A DNA stretch of 44,887 nt from Opitutaceae bacterium UBA2377 (GCA_002344205.1 DDSZ01000042.1:277-45163), one strand, 5' to 3'. Positions 26,030 through 34,602 are shown, counted from the first letter of the stretch. A program made the numbers and translations. The notes: generated by a model from the sequence alone, not told the origin.

Positions 26030-28543
26030 TCATTCCGCACGCAGCGCGATCATCGGGTCCACGCGCGTGGCGCGGCGGGCGGGGATGAATGCGGCGACGA
26101 AGGAGACGACGATCAACAGCGCAGCCACGGCGAGGTAGGTGAAGGGATCGCGTGGGCTGACGCCGATGAGCACGTTTTGAATGGCGGAGCCACCCAGCGT
26201 CGCGATGAGCAGGGCGAGGCCGAGGCCAAGCCCGAGCCCGAGCACCAGTTGCCGGGCACCTTGTTGCAGCACCATGCCGAGGATGCGATTGGCATCGGCG
26301 CCGAGAGCCATGCGCACGCCGAATTCCTGCGTGCGCTGGTTGACCGAGAAGCTGGTGACGCCGTAGAGCCCCACCGAGGCCAGCACCACCGCTACGATGC
26401 CGAAGATGGAGAACATCGTGGCGAGGATGCGGTTTTGGGCGACGAAGCCGTCGAGGTTGCGCGCGGGCGTATCCACGAAATAGAGCGGGAGATTGGGATC
26501 CAGCTTGGCGACCTCGCGGCGCAGGGTGTTGGCCAGCGCGGTCGCAGGCACGCCGCCGCGCGGCTTCACGGCGATGGTGGCGAATTGCGGGGCGCTCGGC
26601 TCGGGCGGCACCGGCCCGAAGGGCAGGGCATAGAACGGCAGGTAGAAGCCGGAGTCATCCACGTTGGGATTGTTGAAAGGCCCGAGCATGCGGACGGTCG
26701 TGACCACGCCGACGATGGTGCGCCACGGGCCGAGCTGCGTGCCGCCATTGCCAGAGGTGCGGAACCGGCGGCCGAGGGCGCTCTCGGCGCCGAAATGCTT
26801 GCGGGCAAAGGCGGCGTTGACGACGGCCACCGGCAGCCGCTGGTCGAGATCATCGGTGTTGAAGGTGCGGCCCTCGATGAGGCGCTGGCCCGTGAGGGTG
26901 AAGAAATCGCCGGTGACGCTCTCGAAGTTGGTATTGGGCCGGTCGCGGTCGTCGTTGTAGGCGAGGCCCTCGATCTCGATGGGACCGTTGCCGGAAAAGA
27001 CCATGCGAAAACGGTTGGTGAGCGCGGCGGCCTCGAACTCGGGGCTGGCGCCGAGCTCGCGCACGAGCCGGTCGTAGAAGAGCCGGCGGGCCTCATTACT
27101 GGGATAGTCGCCGTCCATCAGGCCCATGCGCGCGGTCATCAGGCCGTGGGTGTCGTAGCCGTAGTCGATGTTCTGCTGCGCGATGATCGAGCGGACCTGC
27201 AGGATCGAGCCGATGAGCAGGATGCAGGTGACCAGGATCTGAAAGACCACGAGCCCGCGGGTGATGAGGTTGACCGTGCGGGAGGTGTTGCCGCGGCCGC
27301 CTTCCTTGAGGGCGTCGGCGGCGCTGGCGCGGGACGACATCCAGGCGGGAATGAAACCCGACACGAGGGCGGCCAGTAGGGTGGCGCCGATGGTGAAGGC
27401 CAGCACGGGTCCGTCGATGTCGAAGGTGATCCACGAGGGCGGCGGGTTGTCCATGTTGCGCACGGTGGCGCCGAGCAGGTCCACCAGATAAAACGAGGCG
27501 CCGACCCCGAAGACCGCACCGAGGGCGGCCACCAGCAGGCTTTCGGTGAGCATCTGGCGGATGAGCCGGATGCGGGTGGCACCGAGCGAAGACCGCACGG
27601 CGAGTTCCTTGCCGCGCAGGGCGGCGCGGGCGAACTGCATGTTCATCACGTTGACGCAGGCGATGAGCAGCACACCCGCGCAGAAACCGAGCATCGTGAG
27701 CAGGATGCCGGTGAGCTGGCTTGGAGTGAAGGCTTCAAGCAGTGTGCGCACCTGCGCGGTGGCGAATTGTTTGTTGGTGTCGGGGTAGGCCTCGGCGAAG
27801 CGGCGGGCGATACCCGCCATCTCGACATTGGCCTGGTCGAGCGAGACGCCGGGCTTGAGCGTGGCGAGCACGGCGGGAGCGATGGCGCGGGCTTCGGCGC
27901 GCGGCTGGACGGGGAACTCGCTGTAGAGCGGAATCCAGAACTGTTCGTTCTGCGGAAAATTAAACCCCTGCGGCATCACGCCGATGACGGTGGCGGGCTT
28001 GCCGTTGACGCGGAAGGCGCGGCCGATGATGTCGGGCCGCCCGCCGAAGTTGGTCTGCCAGACTTGGTGACTGATGAGCGCGACCTTTTCGGCACCGGGG
28101 CGGTTGTCCTCGGCGGTGAAGTCGCGGCCCAACGCCGGTGCGACGCCGAGCGCGCGCAGGAAGTTTTCGGTCATGTAGGCGCCGGTGAAACGCAGCGGCT
28201 GGCCGTCGATGGTCACGTTGACCGTGGAGCCGTTGAGGTAGGCGGCCATGTGCTCGAAGGACTGCTGCTCCGCTTTCAGCTCCTCGAAGTCCATCGCGGT
28301 GATGCGTCCGTTGACGCCGAAAGCATTCGCGGTGGACGGATCGATGAAGTTGACGTCCACCAGCCGGGTGGCGTTGGGGAACGAGAAGCCGCGGAGCATC
28401 GTGCCGTTGACGACGCTGAACATCGTGGTGACGCCGCAGATGCCGAGCGCGAGGACGAAGACGGCGAGGGCGCAGAAGGATTTTTCCTTGATGAGCACAC
28501 GGGCACCGACGCGGAGATCCTGGAGGAAAGTTTCGATGATCAT
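26030..28543 (-). CDS. MacB/FtsX-type ABC permease (ADOP type), P2
   Basis: An 837-residue two-module permease, longer than its neighbours mainly through its first periplasmic domain. It opens MIIETFLQDLRVGARVLIKE, then helix FCALAVFVLALGICGVTTMF. The first FtsX block has LIACVNVMNMQFARAALRGK (VANLLLAR changed to VMNMQFAR). The C terminus is [18 protein letters not shown] start at the ATG ending at 28543; an upstream in-frame extension has no counterpart in sister proteins. It has its own sigma-54 promoter 50 bp upstream, with a UAS 99 bp beyond that, so it heads a second transcription unit inside the array. Confidence 0.93.
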   Translation of the reverse strand: MIIETFLQDLRVGARVLIKEKSFCALAVFVLALGICGVTTMFSVVNGTMLRGFSFPNATRLVDVNFIDPSTANAFGVNGRITAMDFEELKAEQQSFEHMAAYLNGSTVNVTIDGQPLRFTGAYMTENFLRALGVAPALGRDFTAEDNRPGAEKVALISHQVWQTNFGGRPDIIGRAFRVNGKPATVIGVMPQGFNFPQNEQFWIPLYSEFPVQPRAEARAIAPAVLATLKPGVSLDQANVEMAGIARRFAEAYPDTNKQFATAQVRTLLEAFTPSQLTGILLTMLGFCAGVLLIACVNVMNMQFARAALRGKELAVRSSLGATRIRLIRQMLTESLLVAALGAVFGVGASFYLVDLLGATVRNMDNPPPSWITFDIDGPVLAFTIGATLLAALVSGFIPAWMSSRASAADALKEGGRGNTSRTVNLITRGLVVFQILVTCILLIGSILQVRSIIAQQNIDYGYDTHGLMTARMGLMDGDYPSNEARRLFYDRLVRELGASPEFEAAALTNRFRMVFSGNGPIEIEGLAYNDDRDRPNTNFESVTGDFFTLTGQRLIEGRTFNTDDLDQRLPVAVVNAAFARKHFGAESALGRRFRTSGNGGTQLGPWRTIVGVVTTVRMLGPFNNPNVDDSGFYLPFYALPFGPVPPEPSAPQFATIAVKPRGGVPATALANTLRREVAKLDPNLPLYFVDTPARNLDGFVAQNRILATMFSIFGIVAVVLASVGLYGVTSFSVNQRTQEFGVRMALGADANRILGMVLQQGARQLVLGLGLGLGLALLIATLGGSAIQNVLIGVSPRDPFTYLAVAALLIVVSFVAAFIPARRATRVDPMIALRAE

Positions 28544-28592
28544 GACGAGAGAGGGAGGAGGGTTTTGGCTGCGGTGGCTTGGTAGCATCCTT

Positions 28593-28608
28593 TGCAGGAG
28601 CGGTGCCA
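28593..28608 (-). promoter_or_regulatory. Sigma-54 (-24/-12) promoter of permease P2 and following genes
   Basis: Minus-strand TGGCACCGCTCCTGCA has both invariant doublets at correct spacing. The predicted start is near 28582, giving a leader of about 39 bases before P2. It lies between P1 and P2, so it acts as an internal promoter of the array. Confidence 0.8.
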
Positions 28609-28706
28609 AGTGGAGTGAAGTTGCGTTAGTGTCAGGCGGGAAACGGGATAAAAAAATCGTTGCCGATCGGGTGCATGGCCGATGGTGCGAAACTGAAACC
28701 CACCGG

Positions 28707-28720
28707 TCCCGGGAATGGGA
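28707..28720. promoter_or_regulatory. Putative activator site (UAS) before permease P2
   Basis: TCCCGGGAATGGGA shares TCCC-N3-AATGGGA with the three other sites and lies 99 bp upstream of the sigma-54 element. It sits just past the end of the P1 gene. Confidence 0.7.
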
Positions 28721-28740
28721 TGGCGGAGATAAAAGCCGTT

Positions 28741-31152
28741 TTAGCCATGGCGGATGGCATCGAGCGGATTGATCCGCGCGGCGCGACGGGCGGGCAGCCA
28801 GCAGGAGATCAGGCCCACGATCGCAAGCACAGAGGTCAGGGTGAAATAGGTCGGCGGATCGCTGGGGCTGATGCCGTAGAGCAGCGCCGCCATGAGACGG
28901 GTGAGCGTGAGGGCGGCCGCGAGGCCGAGGGCCAGTCCGGTGGCGACAATGGCCAGGCCCTGGCGGCCGACCAGCCGCAGCACATCGCCCTCCGTGGCGC
29001 CGAGTGCCATGCGCACGCCGATCTCGGGCACGCGCTGGGCGACGTTGTAGGCCATCACGCCATAGACGCCGAGAGCGGCGAGGAAAAGCGCACCGGCGCC
29101 GAAGGCACCGAAGATCTGGCCGAAGAACCGGCGATTCCAGTAGGCGAGCGATTCGATGCGCGCTTGCGTCATCACATTGTAGATCGGGATGCCCGGTTTG
29201 GCGGCGATCACGGCGCGCTGCAACGCGGGGCCGTAGGTGGTCGGGTCGCCGTTCACGCGGACGACATAGGAGATAAAATTGTGGTCGCCCTGTTCGGTCA
29301 ATTGGTAGAGCGCGCCGCGTTCGTAGGGGCGGTCGATGCGCGAGGGCACGTTGCCGACCACGCCGACGATGGTCATCCAGCGGATGGTGTCGTCCGGCGA
29401 AAACCCGAAGCGCACGCGCTTGCCGATGGGATTTTCACCGTTGCACCAACGGTCCACGAACTGCTGGTCCACCACGGCCACGCGCGGGGTGTCGCGCGTG
29501 TCGGTGGCGGCGAAGCCGCGGCCGCGCAAAACGGGGATACGCATCGTGGAAAAATAATCCGCCGAGACGGTGCGCGCGGTGGTCTGCGTCGATTCGTGGA
29601 GGTTGCGCGGGAAATCCTGCCCCTCGAAGAGGAAGGAGTTGCTGTTGCTGCCGGCGCTCGGCAACTGCGAGGTCGAGCCGACCGACACGACTCCCGGCAC
29701 CTCGGCGAGCCGGGCGTTGACCTGCTCGAAGAAGCGCCGGTTCTCCGCCGCATCGGGGAACTGCCCGGGCGGGAGGCCGACGCGGAACGTGATCAGGCCG
29801 GCGGCATCGTAGCCGGACGGGGTGGCCTGCAGCTTGAGGAAGCTGCGGACGAACAGGCCGGCCCCGATGAGCAACACGGTGGAGAGCGCGACCTGCGCAA
29901 TCACCAGCGCCTGATGCAGCGTGCGCGAGCGCCGGCCGCCGGTGGAGCCGCGCGAGCCCTCCTTGATTTCCAGCGCGGTGCTGCGACCGGCCTGCAGGGC
30001 GGGGAAAAGACCAAACAGCAACGACGAGACCATTGCGGCTGCGGCCGCGAAACCGAAGACCCGCCAGTCGAAGTCGAACGACATCCAGAACGGAATCTCC
30101 ACGTCCGGCACGGCGCTGAGGATGAGGCTGTTGGCCCAGACGCCGACCAAAAGGCCAAGCCCGCCGCCGAGCAGCCCGAGCAACAGGCTCTCGGTCAGCA
30201 CCTGCCGGATGATGCGCGGCCGCGTGGCGCCGACCGAGACCCGGATGGCGATCTCATGGGAGCGGCCGGCGGCCTTGGCGAGCAGGAGATTGGCGACGTT
30301 GGCGCAGGCGATGAGCAGGACGAAGATCGCCGCGCCGAGCATGAGGTGCATGAAGAGCGCGGTGTCCGCGACGGCTTCCTCGCGCACGAGGCGCAGCGCG
30401 AAACCCTTGCCCTCGTTGGTGGTCGGGTGCTCGAGGGCGAGCCGGGCGCCTATGGCGGCGACCTCGGCGCGGGCTTCGTCGAGCGTCACGCCATCGCGCA
30501 AACGCGCCCAGCCGCTGAGATTGTGGCTGCCGCGATCCGTGGCGTCCGACTTGTAGAAGATGGGGGTCCAAATTTCGTGGTTGTCGGGAAAGCCGAATCC
30601 TGCCGGCAGCACGCCGATGATGGTCGTGGGCTTGCCGTTCATGTTTTCCGTGCGGCCGATGACGTCGTCGCTGCCGCCAAACCGGCGTTGCCAGACGGCG
30701 TAACTGAGGATGGCGGTCGCGGGCGCATCCGGCTCGACGTCGGCCGGCGTGAACACGCGCCCGCGCACGGGACGCACGCCGAGCATCGTGAACGCTTCGG
30801 CGGAGATGTCGGCGCCCATGAGGCGCTCGGGTCTGTCGCCTTCGCCCAGGATGACCGTCTTGCCCGTGGCCGTGGTGAGGCCGGTGAGCGTCTGCGCCTG
30901 CTCACGCAGGTCGAGGAAGTCGGGCATCGACAGCTCGTAGTAGCCGTCGGGCTGGTTCAGCGCGTGGCTGTTGACGAAGACCAGCCGGTGCTCGTCCTGG
31001 ATGTGCGGGAAGGGCCGCAGCATCACCGCGCTGAACGCGTTGAAGATGGCGGTCGAAAGACCGATGCCGAAGCCGAGCGCGATGATCGCCCCCAGCGTGG
31101 TGCCCGGATTTTTCAGCAGCAGCCGGAGCGCGAAGCGGAGGTCGTGGAGCAC
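28741..31152 (-). CDS. MacB/FtsX-type ABC permease (ADOP type), P1
   Basis: An 803-residue two-module permease, first of the array and third gene after the adaptor and ATPase 2. MLHDLRFALRLLLKNPGTTL leads into helix GAIIALGFGIGLSTAIFNAF. The first FtsX block holds [20 protein letters not shown], the central helix is VIAQVALSTVLLIGAGLFV, and the second block ends PARRAARINPLDAIRHG, unlike the EALRAE ending of the others. Context (adaptor, ATPase 2, P1) makes this the likeliest cognate permease of a conventional MacB-like pump; P2-P6 would be extra variants. A repeat-filled 165-bp gap separates it from ATPase 2. Confidence 0.93.
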   Translation of the reverse strand: MLHDLRFALRLLLKNPGTTLGAIIALGFGIGLSTAIFNAFSAVMLRPFPHIQDEHRLVFVNSHALNQPDGYYELSMPDFLDLREQAQTLTGLTTATGKTVILGEGDRPERLMGADISAEAFTMLGVRPVRGRVFTPADVEPDAPATAILSYAVWQRRFGGSDDVIGRTENMNGKPTTIIGVLPAGFGFPDNHEIWTPIFYKSDATDRGSHNLSGWARLRDGVTLDEARAEVAAIGARLALEHPTTNEGKGFALRLVREEAVADTALFMHLMLGAAIFVLLIACANVANLLLAKAAGRSHEIAIRVSVGATRPRIIRQVLTESLLLGLLGGGLGLLVGVWANSLILSAVPDVEIPFWMSFDFDWRVFGFAAAAAMVSSLLFGLFPALQAGRSTALEIKEGSRGSTGGRRSRTLHQALVIAQVALSTVLLIGAGLFVRSFLKLQATPSGYDAAGLITFRVGLPPGQFPDAAENRRFFEQVNARLAEVPGVVSVGSTSQLPSAGSNSNSFLFEGQDFPRNLHESTQTTARTVSADYFSTMRIPVLRGRGFAATDTRDTPRVAVVDQQFVDRWCNGENPIGKRVRFGFSPDDTIRWMTIVGVVGNVPSRIDRPYERGALYQLTEQGDHNFISYVVRVNGDPTTYGPALQRAVIAAKPGIPIYNVMTQARIESLAYWNRRFFGQIFGAFGAGALFLAALGVYGVMAYNVAQRVPEIGVRMALGATEGDVLRLVGRQGLAIVATGLALGLAAALTLTRLMAALLYGISPSDPPTYFTLTSVLAIVGLISCWLPARRAARINPLDAIRHG

Positions 31153-31197
31153 GGAGGGAAAAGGCGGAAGGACTGAAAGCCTGAATGGCCGAACGGG

Positions 31198-31291
31198 ATC
31201 GTTCTCGTTCTCTTAATCGTTCCCGTAATCTTGGCCGAGCGGCCTCGAGGGGAGAGAACGGAACGATCAAGATTACGATAACGAGAACGAT
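31198..31291. repeat. Imperfect inverted repeat between ATPase 2 and P1
   Basis: The arm at 31198-31232 (ATCGTTCTCGTTCTCTTAAT...) and the arm at 31269-31291 (ending ACGAGAACGAT) are inverted, with extra bases in the first. Low-complexity units of ATCGTT/AACGAT make up most of the gap. It could fold in the operon mRNA. Confidence 0.6.
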
Positions 31292-31317
31292 TTAACCCGC
31301 TTTGAGCAGGTCGGTCG

Positions 31318-32016
31318 TCAGGCTGTGGCCTCGACCTGCTCCTCGACGACGCGGCCGTCGAAGATGTGGATGGTGCGGTCGGCGTGGCGCGCGAAGCGCA
31401 CGTCGTGGGTCACCATCACGATGGTCGCGCCGCCCTTGTGCAGCTCGGCGAGGAGCTGCATGACGGCGTCGCCGTTCTTCGAGTCGAGGTTGCCGGTGGG
31501 CTCGTCGGCGAGGAGGACGGCGGGCTTGCCGGCGAGGGCGCGGGCCACGGCGACGCGCTGCTGCTGGCCGCCGGAGAGCTGGGAGGGCAGGTGCTTGGCG
31601 CGGTGCGCCATGCCGACCTTCTCGAGAGCTTCGGTGACGGCGGCCTTGCGCTCGGCCGCGGGCATGCCGCGGTAGGTGAGCGGCAGCTCGACGTTCTCAT
31701 ACACAGTGAGGTCGCCGATGAGGTTGAAGGATTGGAAAATGAAACCGATCTCGCGGTTGCGGATGCGGGCGCGCTCGGGGAGCGAGAGGCCCTGGACGGG
31801 CCGGCCGTTGAGGAGGTAGGTGCCGTCCGTCGGCGTGTCGAGCAGACCGAGGATGGAGAGCAGGGTGGACTTGCCGCAGCCGGAGGGGCCGGCGATGGAG
31901 ACGTATTCCCCCTGCCGGATTTCCATGTGGATGCCGGAAAGGGCGTGGGTCTCGACCTCGTCGGTCAGGAAGACCTTGGTGACACCGTCGAGTTTGATCA
32001 GGGTTTCAGTATTCAT
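31318..32016 (-). CDS. ABC transporter ATP-binding protein (MacB/LolD type), ATPase 2
   Basis: A 232-residue cytoplasmic ATPase. Walker A is GPSGCGKST, the Q-loop lies in IGFIFQSFNLIGDLTVYEN, the signature is LSGGQQQRVAVARAL, Walker B is [13 protein letters not shown], and the H-loop is in VMVTHDVRFA. The start ATG at 32016 gives the usual MacB-type opening (MNTETLIKLDGVTKVF). An upstream in-frame extension is proline/serine-rich and not family-like. It lies between the adaptor (about 250 bp upstream, with a 26-residue small frame between) and permease P1. It resembles ATPase 1 but keeps the canonical RVAVARAL after the signature, where ATPase 1 reads LVAIARAL. Confidence 0.94.
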   Translation of the reverse strand: MNTETLIKLDGVTKVFLTDEVETHALSGIHMEIRQGEYVSIAGPSGCGKSTLLSILGLLDTPTDGTYLLNGRPVQGLSLPERARIRNREIGFIFQSFNLIGDLTVYENVELPLTYRGMPAAERKAAVTEALEKVGMAHRAKHLPSQLSGGQQQRVAVARALAGKPAVLLADEPTGNLDSKNGDAVMQLLAELHKGGATIVMVTHDVRFARHADRTIHIFDGRVVEEQVEATA

Positions 32017-32137
32017 TGTGGGATGGAGTGGGTTGCGGCGGAGGCGCGGAGGGAGGTTGTGGTTGGGATCAGGCGTTTGATACAGGAGATTTGGGCGACA
32101 GATGGGGCTCCGGGTGTTGGTGTCTCTTTGGCAAAAA

Positions 32138-32218
32138 TCACCGCTCGTCCGCCCCGTGGTCGGGGTCGGTGGCCACGAGGGCGGACAGCAATACCAGGAT
32201 GATGACGGCGGGAAGCAT
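32138..32218 (-). CDS. Possible 26-residue hydrophobic peptide
   Basis: A small ATG frame between the adaptor and ATPase 2 encodes MLPAVIILVLLSALVATDPD followed by a short charged end. Its position, a one-helix peptide next to an efflux ATPase, parallels the 56-residue peptide after ATPase 1. There is no clear ribosome-binding site, and at this length chance is a real possibility. Confidence 0.3.
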   Translation of the reverse strand: MLPAVIILVLLSALVATDPDHGADER

Positions 32219-32266
32219 CTTGAACGAAAACACGGTGAAAGTGTGAAAGTTACAGGGCGGGTGAAA

Positions 32267-33520
32267 TCAGCGCAGCTTGATGCGGTCGGCGCTGTCCCAC
32301 TGGGACATGTCGGAGAGAATGACGCGGTCGCCGGGCTGGAGGCCGCTGATGATTTCGATGGTGTTGACCGAGCTGCGGCCGAGCTGGACCTGCGTGCGGG
32401 TGGCATGGCTGCCGTCGGGATCGAGCCGGAAGATGCCGACCGTGCTGCGCTCCTGGCCGAAGGCCGGCCGGCCGACGTTGACGACGTTGTCGAGCCGCTC
32501 GAGTTCGATGGTGCCGTCCACCGAGAGGTCGGGGCGCGAACCGCGGGGCAGGGGGCCGTCGATGATCACGTCCACCGTCACGGTGCCGGCCTGGACGGAG
32601 GGGTCGATGCGGGCGACGTGGCCGGGAACGACGCCATTGCGCGTGTCGATCGTCGCGGGCAGGCCGATGGCGATGTCCTTGGCCTGGGTCTCGGCGATGC
32701 GGATCTCGGCCTTGAGGCGGGTGGGGTCGGCGACACGGGCGAGGTTGGTGCCGGGCTGCACCTGCGCGCCGACCTCGACCGGGAGGGCGGAGAGCACGCC
32801 GGTCATCGAGGAGCGGACCTGCAGCGCGTCGAGCTCGTCGTGGCGCAACCGGGCCTGCGAACGCAGGCGGGCGACCTCGGCCTCCTGCACGGCGAGCTGG
32901 GGCTTGATGGACTCCTGGGCGAAGGCGAAGCGCTTCTGCTCGATGGCATGGCGCGTGGCGGCCTGCTCGGCGGTGACCTGCGAGAGGCGCAGCTCCAGCT
33001 GGGAAACGAGGCCGTCCTTGAAGAGCTGTTCGTTCACCTCGGCGCGCAGGCGGGACTGTTCGAAATCGGCCTTGGCGTTGGCGGCGGCGGCCTCGGCGGC
33101 GAGCACGTCGCGCTCGAGCTGCACGCGCAGGTTGGCGAGGGCGGCCTCGGCGGCGCCGAGCTGCGAGTCGGCGTTGGCGGCGGCCTGCTCGACATCGGGA
33201 TTGGCGAGGATGAGAATCACGCTGTCGGGGGTGACCTCGGCGCCGGGGCGCAGGATGATGCGGTCCACCCGGCCCTGGGTGCGGGCGGCGATCCAGCGGA
33301 TCTCCTCCGGCACGAGGGTGCCGAGGCCGCGGACCTGCCGGAGCATCTGGCCCTGCTTGACGGTGTCCACCCACACGAGGTTGCGCTCGACGGTGGGGGC
33401 GGCGGGCTTCAGCCGGCCGAGGAGGACGGTGATGCCAACGAGCGCGATCGCGGCGACGCCGCCGTAGATGATGCGCTTTTTGCGTTTGGCCTTGGATTGG
33501 TCGGGGCGCGGGATGTCCAT
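32267..33520 (-). CDS. Periplasmic adaptor (HlyD / membrane fusion protein)
   Basis: A 417-residue adaptor linking the inner-membrane transporter to TolC. It has a basic N terminus (PDQSKAKRKKR), one membrane helix (about 17-36: IIYGGVAAIALVGITVLLG), and a split barrel-sandwich/lipoyl region (GRVDRIILRPGAEVTPDSVI ... VRSSMTGVLSALPVEVGAQV). Between these is a long Ala/Glu/Arg coiled-coil hairpin (about 105-215), and a beta-barrel and membrane-proximal domain follow. The ATG ending at 33520 gives the membrane anchor directly. A sigma-54 promoter lies 16 bp upstream. It is the only adaptor in the window, so it probably serves both ATPases, all array permeases and the TolC at 11.7 kb. Confidence 0.92.
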   Translation of the reverse strand: MDIPRPDQSKAKRKKRIIYGGVAAIALVGITVLLGRLKPAAPTVERNLVWVDTVKQGQMLRQVRGLGTLVPEEIRWIAARTQGRVDRIILRPGAEVTPDSVILILANPDVEQAAANADSQLGAAEAALANLRVQLERDVLAAEAAAANAKADFEQSRLRAEVNEQLFKDGLVSQLELRLSQVTAEQAATRHAIEQKRFAFAQESIKPQLAVQEAEVARLRSQARLRHDELDALQVRSSMTGVLSALPVEVGAQVQPGTNLARVADPTRLKAEIRIAETQAKDIAIGLPATIDTRNGVVPGHVARIDPSVQAGTVTVDVIIDGPLPRGSRPDLSVDGTIELERLDNVVNVGRPAFGQERSTVGIFRLDPDGSHATRTQVQLGRSSVNTIEIISGLQPGDRVILSDMSQWDSADRIKLR

Positions 33521-33535
33521 TGTTGGCACCCTGAT

Positions 33536-33551
33536 TGCAGGCCCTGTGCCA
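33536..33551 (-). promoter_or_regulatory. Sigma-54 (-24/-12) promoter of the adaptor operon
   Basis: Minus-strand TGGCACAGGGCCTGCA differs from the ATPase 1 promoter only in the spacer, and the flanking C and AT are also shared. The predicted start at about 33525 leaves a five-base leader before the adaptor ATG. Confidence 0.82.
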
Positions 33552-33649
33552 GCGGATGAAATATTGCGCAAAGCATTGGGATTTATGATGATAAAATTAT
33601 ACACATGTTTTTGGACTACAGGTGCCGCGTCGAACGCGGGATTGTGGCG

Positions 33650-33663
33650 TCCCAATAATGGGA
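33650..33663. promoter_or_regulatory. Putative activator site (UAS) before the adaptor operon
   Basis: TCCCAATAATGGGA, identical to 14139-14152, lies 99 bp upstream of the sigma-54 element. In both cases the site begins exactly 130 bp from the first base of the start codon. Confidence 0.72.
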
Positions 33664-33729
33664 TGTCGGGCAGGGAAGTCGGACCTGCAGGCTTGTGCCC
33701 GTGCTCGGGTGCGGCCTTTTAAGCCGGTC

Positions 33730-34446
33730 ATGGAATCCTTCGGCAAAATCGCGATCGTTACGGCCGCGAGCCGTGGCATTGGCACCGCCTGCGCCCGGGC
33801 CCTCAAAGCGCGCGGGTATCGGCTGGCCGTGATGTCGCGCAGTGAACGAATTCATGACATCGCGCAGGAACTTGATGCGCTGGCGGTGCAAGGCTCGGTG
33901 AGCGTGCAGGCGGACTTGGAGCGGTTGGTGCGGGAGACGCATGCGTGCTACGGCCGGATTGATGCCGTCGTGAACAATTCCGGTCACCCGGCGGGAGGTG
34001 AATTGTTGTCCATCCCTGACGAGCAGTGGCAGGAGGTTTTCGAGATGTATGTCCAGAGCGTGATCCGCATGAGCCAGCTGGTGACGCCGATCATGCTGGC
34101 GCAAGGTGGCGGGGCGTTCGTGAATATTTCCGGATCGGACGGCAAAGAGCCCGACCTGCGCTTTCCGGTGGCCAGCACGATGCGCGCGGCGCTGTCGGCC
34201 TACACGAAACTGTTCGCGCAAAAATTCGCCGAGAAGAACCTCCGCATGAACTGCGTGGCGCCTAACGTCGTCTTCGATCACGACCCGGCCAACGTGCGGG
34301 AGGACATCCGGCGCGAGGTGCCGATGCGCCGGCCCGCCCACCAGCGCGAGGTGGCCGACGTGGTGGCGTTTCTCCTCTCGGACGAGGCCTCCTATGTCAC
34401 CGGCCAGACCCTCGCCGTGGACGGCGGCCAGTCGCGGGCGCTGTGA
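33730..34446 (+). CDS. Atypical SDR-family protein lacking the YxxxK motif
   Basis: A 238-residue Rossmann protein of the short-chain dehydrogenase/reductase superfamily. The cofactor loop is TAASRGIG near residue 10, the NNAG-type motif is NNSG, the substrate-side Ser is in VNISGSDG, and the C-terminal part reads NLRMNCVAPNVV and YVTGQTLAVDGG. Where typical members have YSASKAAL this protein reads ASTMRAAL, so both the catalytic Tyr and Lys are replaced. It may have a different chemistry or only bind NAD(P). I start at the ATG at 33730, where homology begins; the frame is open upstream. It is divergent from the adaptor operon. Confidence 0.85.
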   Translation: MESFGKIAIVTAASRGIGTACARALKARGYRLAVMSRSERIHDIAQELDALAVQGSVSVQADLERLVRETHACYGRIDAVVNNSGHPAGGELLSIPDEQWQEVFEMYVQSVIRMSQLVTPIMLAQGGGAFVNISGSDGKEPDLRFPVASTMRAALSAYTKLFAQKFAEKNLRMNCVAPNVVFDHDPANVREDIRREVPMRRPAHQREVADVVAFLLSDEASYVTGQTLAVDGGQSRAL

Positions 34447-34452
34447 GGGATT

Positions 34453-34582
34453 GGCCGCAAAAAAGCGCAGAAAGCGCAAAACTGAACAGGGCCGCAGCCA
34501 TTCGCTCACGCTCATGGCTACAGCGGTAAATCTTTCGCCGAATCAATTGGCCTGATTTTGCGCATTCTGGGTCTTTTGCGGC
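34453..34582. repeat. Mosaic of dispersed short repeats after the SDR gene
   Basis: A GGCCGCAAAAAAGCGCAGAA-type unit (34453-34481) and a partial inverted copy (34556-34582, TTTTGCGCATTCTGG...TTTTGCGGC) enclose a unit with TTCGCTCACGCTCATGGCTA (34501-34520). The first unit recurs at 39235 and 39666, and the middle unit recurs near 37780. Confidence 0.65.
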
Positions 34583-34602
34583 TACTCTGTTTCCCGCCTT
34601 GA

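Noticed and set aside
24245..27379. A very long rightward open frame (over 1000 codons) antisense to permeases P3 and P2
   Set aside because: Its product is extremely Gly/Glu/Asp/His/Arg-rich without any domain or helix pattern, as expected of the complement of GC-rich permease codons. Similar antisense frames cover P1, P4 and P6. The leftward frames show clear FtsX features.
31198..31291. Insertion sequence ends between ATPase 2 and P1
   Set aside because: The inverted ATCGTT/AACGAT units have no transposase, no target duplication and are low-complexity.
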